NCBI RefSeq assembly: GCF_041433685.1
Contig: NZ_JAPWBZ010000002.1
Span: 62,001-126,000 of the forward strand
Direction of reading: 5' to 3'
Length of the DNA: 64,000 bases
Source of the DNA: Gemella sp041433685
GTDB taxonomy: Bacteria; Bacillota; Bacilli; Staphylococcales; Gemellaceae
Shown piece after piece: positions 42,224 to 50,962 of this stretch; the stretch's first letter is position 1; the number at the start of each line of letters is the position of its first letter. The translations under genes were made by a program, and so were the position numbers. The notes under the pieces were generated by a model, which did no database searches, was not told where the DNA came from, and worked only from the letters and a program-made list of their open reading frames with translations.

Positions 42224-45200
42224 ATGAAAAATAAAGAATGGTATCTAGGATTGGATGTTGGTTCTGCTAGTGTAGGTTGGGCCGCTACAGATAGTAATTA
42301 TAAATTACTACGTAAAAATAAAAAGAGATTATGGGGAACTCGCTTGTTTGAAGGGGCGACAACAGCAGCGGACAGACGTGTTTATAGAGCAGGGCGTAGA
42401 CGTTTGGCAAGAAGAAAATGGAGAATTAATTTATTAGAAGAACTATTTATTAAAGAAGTTTCTAAAAAGGATTCTAATTTCTTTTTTAGACTTAAAGAAA
42501 GTAAATATCGTTTTGAAGATAAGAGTTTAATGAATGACTATATACTTTTTAATGACAAAGATTATACAGATAAGGATTATTATAAAGAGTATCCAACTAT
42601 TTATCACCTGCGTTCAAGTCTTATGACAGAAAAAAATCCAGATATAAGAAAAGTTTATTTAGCGATACACAGTATTCTAAAAAATCGTGGTCATTTCCTA
42701 CTTCAAGGTCAAAGTTTTAGCGATAGTAACATTGATAGTGTTATTAAAGAACTATTAGAGCTAGATATAGTCAATATTACTTTTGAAGTCACAGATGAAG
42801 TAATATATAGTTTAAAAGAAATTGCTTTACAAAAGAAAAATTTATCAGATAAAAATAATGATGTAAAAAAACTTTATCCAAAAGAAAAACAACTTCAAGA
42901 AATTTTTAAATTAATTTTTGGTGGTAAAACATCATTAGATAAAATATATGAAATGGAAGAATATAAAGAATTAGATGCTAGTGTAAAAAGTATTTCATTT
43001 AAAGAAAAGGTATATGAAGAAGTACGCCCAGACTATGAACAAATTTTATCGAATTATATAGAATTACTAGATTTAGCTAAATTAGTATACGATAATATTG
43101 TTTTAGCTGAAATAAAAAAAGAAGGAAAAACAATATCAGAATCAAAAGTAGAATTATACAATAAACATAAAAAAGATCTAGAAAATCTTAAAAATCTGGT
43201 AAAAGCAGATAATAAATTATCTGAAGATAAGAAAAAAGAAGTCTATAATGAAATTTTTAAAGTGGATATTGATAAAGGAACAAACTATGTAAACTATGCT
43301 CATAAAAGTAAAAATGGAAAAAGTTGTTCATATGAAGATTTTAAAAAATTCTTAAAAAAAGAGTTAGAAAAATTACAAGATAGTGAAATTAAAAACAAAA
43401 TTTTAGGAGAACTTGACTTAGAAACTTTTCTACCACTACAAAGAACGAAAGATAATTCAGTAGTACCTTATCAAATACATAAAGAAGAACTTATAAAAAT
43501 TTTAGACAATGCAGCTAAATACCATAGTTTTTTAAGCAAAAAAGATAATAGTGGCTATAGTACACGAGAAAAAGTTATTCAATTACTTGAATTTAGAATA
43601 CCGTATTATATAGGGCCATTAAATACACACCATAATACAAAAAATAATGGATATTCTTGGGCAATCCGTAAAGAAGGTATGGAAGATGTGGCAGTTACAC
43701 CATGGAATTTTAAAGATGTAATAGATGAGAGTGCAAGTGCGGAAGCATTTATTAATAATTTAACAAATAAGTGCACCTATCTTGCAGGAGAAGATGTACT
43801 TCCTAAAAATTCACTATTATATTCTGAATATGCTTTACTAAATGAATTAAATGCGCTTAAATACGAAGGTGATAGAATTAGTGTAGAAGCACGTAATATT
43901 ATAATAACCAAACTATTTAAAGAACAAGGTAAAAAAGTTACTAAAAAAACTATAAAAGAACTTCTGAAAACAGAAGGATTTATCGATGGCAAAGGTGAAA
44001 TTGCAGGAATAGATAATATAGTAAAAAATGATTTGAAATCATATCGTGATTTTAAAAAAATTCTTGGAGACAAATTTGATGAAGAACGTGTAGAAAATAT
44101 TATTTTGTGGATTACATTGTATGGAGAATCGCGTAAATTAATAAAAGAAAAAATTAAAAAAGTTTATGGGGATTTCTATACAACTGATGAAATAGAAAAA
44201 ATGTCACGATTAACCTATAAAGACTGGGGAACACTAAGTAGAAAACTGTTAACAGAATTAGTGAGTGAAAAATTATATAATGAAGAAACAGGAGAATGTT
44301 TAAATATAATAGGCGCTATGCGACAAAGTACAATTCTTTTTATGGAACTGTTAGCTGGTAAGTTTGATTATATGAATCAAATTAAAAATTATAATAAAGA
44401 AAATAAAGATGATATAACGGAAATAACCCCAGATATTTTAGAAAATCTTTATGTAAGTCCAGCCGTTAAGCGATCTATTTGGCAAACTGTTAGAATAGTA
44501 GAAGAACTAAAAAATATAATTGGTTGTGCTCCAACTAAAATATTTGTTGAGACAACAAGAGAAAATCAAGGATCTAATAAGGTGCCTACCTCACGCCAAA
44601 ATGATTTGATTGCTAAATATAAAACTATAAAAGATAAAGAGATATTTGAACTAGAAAAAGAATTAAATAGTACATTAGATTTTTCTATTAATAAAGATAG
44701 ATTAGTTAAAGAAGAATCATCAAGACTTAAAGCTAAGAAATTATATTTATACTATACACAATTAGGTCGCTGTATGTATACTGGTAAGAAAATAGAGCTA
44801 AATAATCTTTTAAAGAATAATAAATATGATATAGATCATATCTATCCTCAAAGCAAAGTGAAGGATGACAGTTTTAATAATACTGTTTTAGTAACTCGAG
44901 AAAGCAATGAGGAAAAAGGAGATATATTTCCTCTTAAAAGAAAGTTCCAAACAGAAGAAAATAAGAGACTTTGGCGTTTCTTAAAAGAAAAAAAGCTAAT
45001 AACTGATGAAAAATATAATCGTTTAGTAAGAACAAGAGAATTTAACGATGATGAACTGACAGGATTTATCGCTCGCCAACTAGTAGAAACATCACAAGCG
45101 ATAAAAGCTATTTCAACGATTTTAGGTGAGCTAAATCCAAAAACAGCTATTTGTTACTCAAAAGCAGAAAATGTGAGTGCGTTTAGACAAAACTTTGGAA

Positions 45201-46399
45201 AAATAAAAGAGGGAAATAGAAAAGCTGAAAATAATGAAAAATTAATTAAAGTACGTGAAGTTAATGACTATCATCATGCCAAAGATGCTTATTTAAATAT
45301 AGTAGTAGGAAATGTCTATGATGTTAAGTTCACAAGAAATGTTTATAATTTCATAAAAAATAAAAAAGATGCGAGAAAATATTCATTAAATACTCTATTC
45401 TACACAGATGTAAAAAATGCTAATACAGTGGCATGGGAAATGGATAAAACAGTTCATATTGTGGAGAAAACAATGAATAATAACAATATCCTAGTAACAA
45501 GAAGAACTGCAGAACAAAAAGGAGCTTTATATGATGCGACAGTCTATAAAGCAAAAATAGCAGAAAAGGCAAAAGAAGGAGCATATTACCCATTAAAAAC
45601 TACTGATAATAAAATTAAAGATGTTAGAAGATATGGAGGATTTACAAGTATTAAAATTGCCTATTATTCAATTTTTGAATATATTTTAGATAGTAAAAAA
45701 GGTAAGAAAAAGATTACTAGAGTAGTACCGATTCCTATATATATAGCTCAAAATATAAAGAATGATAAAGATTTATTAAAATACGCACAGAAACAATTAC
45801 CAGAAAAAGCTTTAAAATTAAAATATAGAAAACTGTGTATAGGTAGTTTTCTAAAAATAAATAATTTTTATTACTACATGGGTGGAAAAACTAATGACAA
45901 TTTCTTCTATGATAGTGCTGTTCAAGTAGTATTAGATAAGGAAAGTGAGTTATATATAAAAGAATTAACTAAATATTTAAATTGGAAAAAAGAGAATAAA
46001 GAGAATAAAGATGCAGGACGTTGGAATAATATAACTGAAGTTAAAAATACTCAGCTATATAATATTCTTGTAGAAAAAATGAATACTGGAATATTTATTA
46101 GAAAAACACCTAATAAATATAATGAGTTATCAACAGTAGAAGTAAGAGATAAGTTTAAAAATATTACCAAGGATGAGCAAGCTAAAATATTGCTAGAAAT
46201 CTTAAATCTTTTAACAAATAAAAAATCTACATCTGACTTAAAAAATATTAATGTGAAAACTAGTCGCGGAGCATATGGATTTAATTTATCAAATCAATCT
46301 CAATTTTCAATAATAGAACAGTCGGTAACAGGAGTTTATGAGAAAGAAGTAGTAATAATTAGGGAGAAGAATGATGACTTGGAGAACTGTAGTAATTAG
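42224..46399 (+). CDS. cas9: CRISPR-associated endonuclease Cas9, type II-A
   Basis: 1391-aa RNA-guided nuclease, slightly longer than the S. pyogenes protein. RuvC-I is YLGLDVGSASVGWAATD with catalytic D11, followed by the Arg-rich bridge helix (RAGRRRLARRKWRINLLEEL, about residues 57-76). RuvC-II is IFVETTRENQ with E776. The HNH domain has DIDHIYPQSKVKDDS with H872 and N895 as the counterpart of S. pyogenes N863. RuvC-III is DYHHAKDAYLNIVVGNV with H1018 and D1021. All catalytic residues are present, so the enzyme should cut. The PAM preference in the C-terminal domain cannot be read from sequence. AAAGGAG precedes the ATG. Cas1 overlaps the end by about 26 bp. Confidence 0.97.
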   Translation: MKNKEWYLGLDVGSASVGWAATDSNYKLLRKNKKRLWGTRLFEGATTAADRRVYRAGRRRLARRKWRINLLEELFIKEVSKKDSNFFFRLKESKYRFEDKSLMNDYILFNDKDYTDKDYYKEYPTIYHLRSSLMTEKNPDIRKVYLAIHSILKNRGHFLLQGQSFSDSNIDSVIKELLELDIVNITFEVTDEVIYSLKEIALQKKNLSDKNNDVKKLYPKEKQLQEIFKLIFGGKTSLDKIYEMEEYKELDASVKSISFKEKVYEEVRPDYEQILSNYIELLDLAKLVYDNIVLAEIKKEGKTISESKVELYNKHKKDLENLKNLVKADNKLSEDKKKEVYNEIFKVDIDKGTNYVNYAHKSKNGKSCSYEDFKKFLKKELEKLQDSEIKNKILGELDLETFLPLQRTKDNSVVPYQIHKEELIKILDNAAKYHSFLSKKDNSGYSTREKVIQLLEFRIPYYIGPLNTHHNTKNNGYSWAIRKEGMEDVAVTPWNFKDVIDESASAEAFINNLTNKCTYLAGEDVLPKNSLLYSEYALLNELNALKYEGDRISVEARNIIITKLFKEQGKKVTKKTIKELLKTEGFIDGKGEIAGIDNIVKNDLKSYRDFKKILGDKFDEERVENIILWITLYGESRKLIKEKIKKVYGDFYTTDEIEKMSRLTYKDWGTLSRKLLTELVSEKLYNEETGECLNIIGAMRQSTILFMELLAGKFDYMNQIKNYNKENKDDITEITPDILENLYVSPAVKRSIWQTVRIVEELKNIIGCAPTKIFVETTRENQGSNKVPTSRQNDLIAKYKTIKDKEIFELEKELNSTLDFSINKDRLVKEESSRLKAKKLYLYYTQLGRCMYTGKKIELNNLLKNNKYDIDHIYPQSKVKDDSFNNTVLVTRESNEEKGDIFPLKRKFQTEENKRLWRFLKEKKLITDEKYNRLVRTREFNDDELTGFIARQLVETSQAIKAISTILGELNPKTAICYSKAENVSAFRQNFGKIKEGNRKAENNEKLIKVREVNDYHHAKDAYLNIVVGNVYDVKFTRNVYNFIKNKKDARKYSLNTLFYTDVKNANTVAWEMDKTVHIVEKTMNNNNILVTRRTAEQKGALYDATVYKAKIAEKAKEGAYYPLKTTDNKIKDVRRYGGFTSIKIAYYSIFEYILDSKKGKKKITRVVPIPIYIAQNIKNDKDLLKYAQKQLPEKALKLKYRKLCIGSFLKINNFYYYMGGKTNDNFFYDSAVQVVLDKESELYIKELTKYLNWKKENKENKDAGRWNNITEVKNTQLYNILVEKMNTGIFIRKTPNKYNELSTVEVRDKFKNITKDEQAKILLEILNLLTNKKSTSDLKNINVKTSRGAYGFNLSNQSQFSIIEQSVTGVYEKEVVIIREKNDDLENCSN

Positions 46400-47249
46400 G
46401 GAAAGAGCAAAACTAGATTATAGTCTTAACTTTATGACAGTACGTCAAGAAGCGGGAGTTAAAAAAATTAGTTTAGGCGAAATTTATATGGTTATTGTAG
46501 AAAATACGGCGGTAAGTCTTACCGCCGTTCTTCTAAATGAATTGATAAAAAATAAAATAAAGGTTGTATTTTGTGATGAAAAACGTAATCCTAGTTCAGA
46601 ATTAATACAATATTATGGTAGTCATGATACTAGTTTAAAATACAAAAATCAACTTGAATGGAGTAAAGAAAGTAAAGAACGAATTTGGACAAGAATAGTC
46701 TATGAAAAAATTTTTAATCAAATGCAATTTTTAAAAAAATTAAATAAAGAAGAATATAAACTTTTAGAACAATATTTATCAGAATTAGAATGGAATGATA
46801 GTTCTAATCGTGAAGGCTTTGCAGCAAAAGTTTATTTTAATGCACTCTATGGTATGGAATTTAGTCGCAATAAAGAGTGTTTCATTAATGCAGCATTAGA
46901 TTATGGATACTCGATAATTCTTTCAGCATTTAATCGAGAAATAGTTTCTTCTGGATATTTTACACAATTAGGCCTTTGTCATAGGAATCCCTTTAATAAA
47001 TTTAATCTCTCTAGCGACTTTATGGAACCTTTTAGAATTTTGATAGATGAAGAAGTGTATAATTTGGAAGGGACAGAATTTACAAAAGATCATAAAAATA
47101 AACTTATCAATATTTTAAATAAAACTGTTGTAATAGATGATAAGAATCAAACAGTAGCTAATGCCATAAAGATATATTGTCGTAGTCTTTTTTCTGCTTT
47201 AGTAGAAAATGATTTAGAGTATGTGAAAATGTATAAATATGAGTTATAG
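46374..47249 (+). CDS. cas1: CRISPR integrase Cas1, type II
   Basis: Spacer integrase, 291 aa from the ATG at 46374 (protein begins MTWRTVVIRERAKLDY, like other type II-A Cas1); a second ATG one codon earlier is equally usable. Metal-binding residues are visible in the conserved order: Glu in SNREGFAAKVYFNALYG near residue 147, His in LGLCHRNPFNKFNLSSD near residue 203, and Asp/Glu of SDFMEPFRIL near residue 217. It overlaps both cas9 and cas2, so the four cas genes are translated as one coupled unit. Confidence 0.95.
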   Translation: MTWRTVVIRERAKLDYSLNFMTVRQEAGVKKISLGEIYMVIVENTAVSLTAVLLNELIKNKIKVVFCDEKRNPSSELIQYYGSHDTSLKYKNQLEWSKESKERIWTRIVYEKIFNQMQFLKKLNKEEYKLLEQYLSELEWNDSSNREGFAAKVYFNALYGMEFSRNKECFINAALDYGYSIILSAFNREIVSSGYFTQLGLCHRNPFNKFNLSSDFMEPFRILIDEEVYNLEGTEFTKDHKNKLINILNKTVVIDDKNQTVANAIKIYCRSLFSALVENDLEYVKMYKYEL

Positions 47250-47559
47250 ATTTATGAGAATATTAGTAATGTTTGATTTACCAACTGAAACATCAGAAGA
47301 TAGAAGAAATTATAGAAAGTTTAGAAAAAATTTGATAAAAAACGGTTTTATTATGATGCAAGAGTCTGTATATGTTAGATTAGCTATGAATCAAGGTAGC
47401 GCAGATTTAGTAGTAAAGAATATACGAAGATTTTGTCCTGTAAAAGGTTTAGTACAAATTCTACAAGTTACAGAAAAGCAATTTTCTAAAATGGAATTTT
47501 TAGTAGGAGAAACACAAACAGATTATGTAGATTCGGATGAGAGGTTTATAGAATTATGA
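47239..47559 (+). CDS. cas2: CRISPR-associated protein Cas2
   Basis: 106-aa partner of Cas1 in spacer acquisition. The opening MSYRFMRILVMFDLPT has the first beta strand and conserved Asp of Cas2; EDRRNYRKFRKNLIKNGFIM follows as in type II-A homologues. It overlaps cas1 by 11 bp and csn2 by 4 bp (ATGA). All family features and normal length. Confidence 0.95.
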   Translation: MSYRFMRILVMFDLPTETSEDRRNYRKFRKNLIKNGFIMMQESVYVRLAMNQGSADLVVKNIRRFCPVKGLVQILQVTEKQFSKMEFLVGETQTDYVDSDERFIEL

Positions 47560-48230
47560 AAATTATAAATAGGGAGTGGCATCGACAAATAGAGTTAAAA
47601 GAAAATACTATCTATACTTTAGTATTTGAAAATAAAATATATTATCGTGAAATAATTCTAGAATTATTAAGGCAACATAAGGGACTAGAGGGAAGTTTTG
47701 TTTTATCTGAGCAAAATAAGGAGATAGCCTTTGATAAGTATAGTTATTTTATAAGTGATTTATTTAATATAGACATAAATAATAAAAAAGTTTTAACAAA
47801 GGTACATGCAAAACTATGTAGGCAAGTAGAAGAAGATATAATAGAATATAATAAACTAATATCTCAGATAAAAGAGTACTTTGAAAGTCTTATTTTCAAT
47901 AATAGTTTAGATTTAGAACAAGATGAAGAAATAGATATAATGTCTCTATTAAAGTTAGGAAATTTGAAAATTCATTTAGAAGAAAATAATTATTTGGAAA
48001 AAATGATTAAATATATGAAAGTTCTTAATAATTTGTGCGGTACAAAAGTTATTTTTTTAGTTGGCTTACACTCGATTTTTAATGATGAGGAAATAAAGAA
48101 GTTCTATAAAGAAATTTGTTTAAATAAAATAAACATAATAAATATAGAAACACAACAATTTAATAACTATAGCGACCAAGATTATAAGGAGTTAGTATAT
48201 ATTTTTGATAAAGATAACTGCGAAGTTTAG
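47556..48230 (+). CDS. csn2: Type II-A adaptation protein Csn2
   Basis: 224-aa ring-forming DNA-end-binding protein that works with Cas1, Cas2 and Cas9 during spacer capture. Its presence defines subtype II-A. Sequence is divergent, but length fits the short Csn2 family, and the pattern (KIINREWHRQIELKENTIYTL at the N-terminus, VIFLVGLHSIFNDEEIKKFY near residues 165-184, NIINIETQQFN near 192) matches. The tracrRNA promoter begins 3 bp after its stop codon, so csn2 and the tracrRNA gene are packed tightly. Confidence 0.92.
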   Translation: MKIINREWHRQIELKENTIYTLVFENKIYYREIILELLRQHKGLEGSFVLSEQNKEIAFDKYSYFISDLFNIDINNKKVLTKVHAKLCRQVEEDIIEYNKLISQIKEYFESLIFNNSLDLEQDEEIDIMSLLKLGNLKIHLEENNYLEKMIKYMKVLNNLCGTKVIFLVGLHSIFNDEEIKKFYKEICLNKINIINIETQQFNNYSDQDYKELVYIFDKDNCEV

Positions 48231-48232
48231 TA

Positions 48233-48261
48233 TTGATTTTTAAAGAAAATAATTGTATAAT
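48233..48261 (+). promoter_or_regulatory. Promoter of tracrRNA
   Basis: TTGATT (48233-48238), 17-bp spacer, TATAAT (48256-48261). Expected start near 48268, which puts the anti-repeat at the very 5' end of the RNA. Confidence 0.8.
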
Positions 48262-48267
48262 AAAGAT

Positions 48268-48348
48268 AGATTCAAAATTTACATTCGAGTTCAAATAAAG
48301 ATTTATCTATATTGCCTTATGGCTGGATCGGTGTCGGTCCATTTTTTT
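48268..48348 (+). ncRNA. tracrRNA (about 81 nt) of the type II-A system
   Basis: Anti-repeat found by pairing to the repeat. Nucleotides 48271-48284 (TTCAAAATTTACAT) pair with repeat positions 12-25 over 14 bp (one G-U). Nucleotides 48290-48296 (TTCAAAT) pair with repeat positions 1-7 over 7 bp (two G-U). A bulge of 4 nt (AGAT, repeat side) and 5 nt (TCGAG, tracr side) separates the helices, the usual site region for RNase III. Downstream are a short GCC/GGC hairpin (48314-48323) and a terminal hairpin TGGATCG-GTGT-CGGTCCA (48324-48341) followed by seven T residues, an intrinsic terminator. Same strand as the cas genes and array. No second anti-repeat was seen near cas9. Confidence 0.9.
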
Positions 48349-48352
48349 GTAT

Positions 48353-48408
48353 ATAATTAGTTTTTAAAGTTTAGTAGTCAAAATTTCTTTTCCAAACCTC
48401 AATTTGAG
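48353..48408 (+). promoter_or_regulatory. CRISPR leader ending in ATTTGAG
   Basis: 56-bp AT-rich leader between the tracrRNA terminator and repeat 1. It ends in ATTTGAG (48402-48408), the leader-anchoring sequence known to direct Cas1 integration in type II-A systems. A TATAAT (48352-48357) overlaps its start, but no matching -35 was found, so the promoter of the pre-crRNA is uncertain. CAAACCTCAA-T-TTGAGGTTTG (48393-48413) is a perfect inverted repeat across the leader-repeat junction. Confidence 0.85.
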
Positions 48409-50748
48409 GTTTGAGAGATATGTAAATTTTGAGTTACACCAAACACACTAGGAACGTATTCTACTATAGCTGTGTTTGAGAGATATGTAAATTTTGAGTT
48501 ACACCAAACTGAGGAAATTTCAAAAGATATAGAACATCGTTTGAGAGATATGTAAATTTTGAGTTACACCAAACATCCTCTGTTTCTTTAGTTGAAATTT
48601 TTGAGTTTGAGAGATATGTAAATTTTGAGTTACACCAAACATATCAAGCTGGAGCAAAAGGACATAATATGGTTTGAGAGATATGTAAATTTTGAGTTAC
48701 ACCAAACATCTGAAATAGAAGCACTTAAAACTCAACAGTTTGAGAGATATGTAAATTTTGAGTTACACCAAACAAAGAACTAAAAACACAAAACGAAAGA
48801 TTAGTTTGAGAGATATGTAAATTTTGAGTTACACCAAACTTGGCTTACAATATCGAGAATATTTGTTCAGTTTGAGAGATATGTAAATTTTGAGTTACAC
48901 CAAACCACTGACAGGAATTTCCGTTGAAAGATCTGTTTGAGAGATATGTAAATTTTGAGTTACACCAAACTGTAAAAACAGAAGACTTCTTCAACGCGAG
49001 TTTGAGAGATATGTAAATTTTGAGTTACACCAAACTTTTAATTCCTTATCGCTAGCTAGTTGAAAGTTTGAGAGATATGTAAATTTTGAGTTACACCAAA
49101 CAACACTAGGAACGTATTCTACTATAGCTGTGTTTGAGAGATATGTAAATTTTGAGTTACACCAAACAATCAAGGTTGGCGTGAAAATACAGCCTTAGTT
49201 TGAGAGATATGTAAATTTTGAGTTACACCAAACCATTTCTTGTTAGCTTTTCTTTTGGATTCTGTTTGAGAGATATGTAAATTTTGAGTTACACCAAACA
49301 AGTAAGATTAACAGAGATGTTGAACCTTTGTTTGAGAGATATGTAAATTTTGAGTTACACCAAACTGCTACTTTGAATGCTGTCAAGCATTTTAGGTTTG
49401 AGAGATATGTAAATTTTGAGTTACACCAAACTAACAAGGGGAAGACAGTAGGGGGATTTCTGTTTGAGAGATATGTAAATTTTGAGTTACACCAAACATA
49501 TCTATATGCACGTCCTCAAGAATTATTGTTTGAGAGATATGTAAATTTTGAGTTACACCAAACGCTTCATCTGCTGTAAACCATGTTTCATTTGTTTGAG
49601 AGATATGTAAATTTTGAGTTACACCAAACTGTTAACATTTAATCAAACATAAGCCTTTGTTTGAGAGATATGTAAATTTTGAGTTACACCAAACACTAAC
49701 ATCAATGCCATTCTTAATCGGCTCGTTTGAGAGATATGTAAATTTTGAGTTACACCAAACTAATATTTTGGGAGAAATAAAAGAATAATAGTTTGAGAGA
49801 TATGTAAATTTTGAGTTACACCAAACCGAAATATAAATGAACTAGTAGCAGAAGTGTTTGAGAGATATGTAAATTTTGAGTTACACCAAACCGCAAGTAT
49901 ATTTAGATGGCGGTACTTATTGTTTGAGAGATATGTAAATTTTGAGTTACACCAAACAGTTACTTTTGCAGCCTTGACTCAACAACAGTTTGAGAGATAT
50001 GTAAATTTTGAGTTACACCAAACATTATACGTTTCATAAATTTGTGGAGTTACGTTTGAGAGATATGTAAATTTTGAGTTACACCAAACAAAGAAAAGAG
50101 GATAAATAAATGGCAACAGGTTTGAGAGATATGTAAATTTTGAGTTACACCAAACTTCTATATTTTCTACTGTAGGCCAGTGGTTGTTTGAGAGATATGT
50201 AAATTTTGAGTTACACCAAACGTTTCAATTGAGATATCAAACGGTACTTAGTTTGAGAGATATGTAAATTTTGAGTTACACCAAACAGGGACTAAGAATA
50301 CGAACATAACTTATAAGTTTGAGAGATATGTAAATTTTGAGTTACACCAAACGATTTTGGGGTTAGATGGAACCCAGTTGCTGTTTGAGAGATATGTAAA
50401 TTTTGAGTTACACCAAACAAGCCAAATACCTTTTGTTGAAGATCCTCGGTTTGAGAGATATGTAAATTTTGAGTTACACCAAACTAATTCATCCGATTTA
50501 TCTAGACGGGATTCGTTTGAGAGATATGTAAATTTTGAGTTACACCAAACGCAAGGGGTGTCAAAACTAGATGAAGTAAAGTTTGAGAGATATGTAAATT
50601 TTGAGTTACACCAAACTCACGAATGGTACAACGCTATAGGATTTTTGTTTGAGAGATATGTAAATTTTGAGTTACACCAAACAAATGAATAGAGAATATA
50701 CGGTGGATGACGGTTTGAGAGAATTGTAAATTTTGAATTATATGAAAT
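48409..50748 (+). CRISPR. Type II-A CRISPR array: 35 conserved repeats plus one degenerate, 35 spacers
   Basis: 36-bp repeat beginning GTTTGAGAGATATGTAAATT and ending TTGAGTTACACCAAAC. Repeats start at 48409, 48474, 48539, 48605, 48672 and so on to 50647, all apparently identical by eye. A terminal copy at 50713-50748 has seven changes. Spacers are 29-31 nt: 27 of 30 nt, seven of 29 nt (numbers 1, 2, 8, 9, 19, 22, 28) and one of 31 nt (number 4). Spacers 1 (48445-48473) and 11 (49102-49131) are the same sequence except one extra A at the leader-side end of spacer 11. Orientation is set by the leader and by the degenerate distal repeat. The length suggests an active, adaptive locus. Confidence 0.97.
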
Positions 50749-50836
50749 GGTAAGTAAAAATTTTAAAATAGTTATATACAGATAAATATTATTATTTTAG
50801 GAAATACGTGTAAAATCATAAATACGGTATTTTATA

Positions 50837-50872
50837 GTTTGAGAGATATGTAAATTTTGAATCTTATAAAAT
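50837..50872 (+). repeat. Eroded CRISPR repeat remnant, 5' half intact
   Basis: The first 24 nt equal repeat positions 1-24 exactly and the remaining 12 do not match. It lies 88 bp beyond the degenerate terminal repeat, so it is outside the regular spacing. The intact part is just the region that pairs with the tracrRNA. Confidence 0.85.
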
Positions 50873-50946
50873 ATTTTGTCTTAAATGAAAAGACAAAATA
50901 AAAATTCTAAAATGAGTGTGTCTTCACACTTTGGAAATTATTTTAG
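50871..50946 (+). terminator. Hairpins downstream of the array
   Basis: ATTTTGTCTT/AAGACAAAAT (50872-50899), then AGTGTG-TCTT-CACACT (50914-50930) inside TTCTAAAAT/ATTTTAGAA. They may end the pre-crRNA; no strong T-run is present. Confidence 0.45.
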
Positions 50947-50962
50947 AAAATGAATGAAAATA

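Noticed and set aside
49898..50250. Shared CGGTACTTA near the 3' ends of spacers 23 and 28 as evidence of a common target
   Set aside because: Nine bases among 35 spacers can match by chance, and the rest of the two spacers differs.
48991..50692. ORFs of 60-111 codons inside the CRISPR array on both strands
   Set aside because: They translate the repeat over and over (FERYVNFELHQT or VWCNSKFTYLSN); they exist only because the 66-bp repeat-spacer unit is a multiple of three.
50811..50822. 12-nt match TAAAATCATAAA to 42041-42052 upstream of cas9, as a self-regulating guide
   Set aside because: The match is AT-rich, at the wrong (PAM-distal) end of a guide, and short enough to occur by chance.
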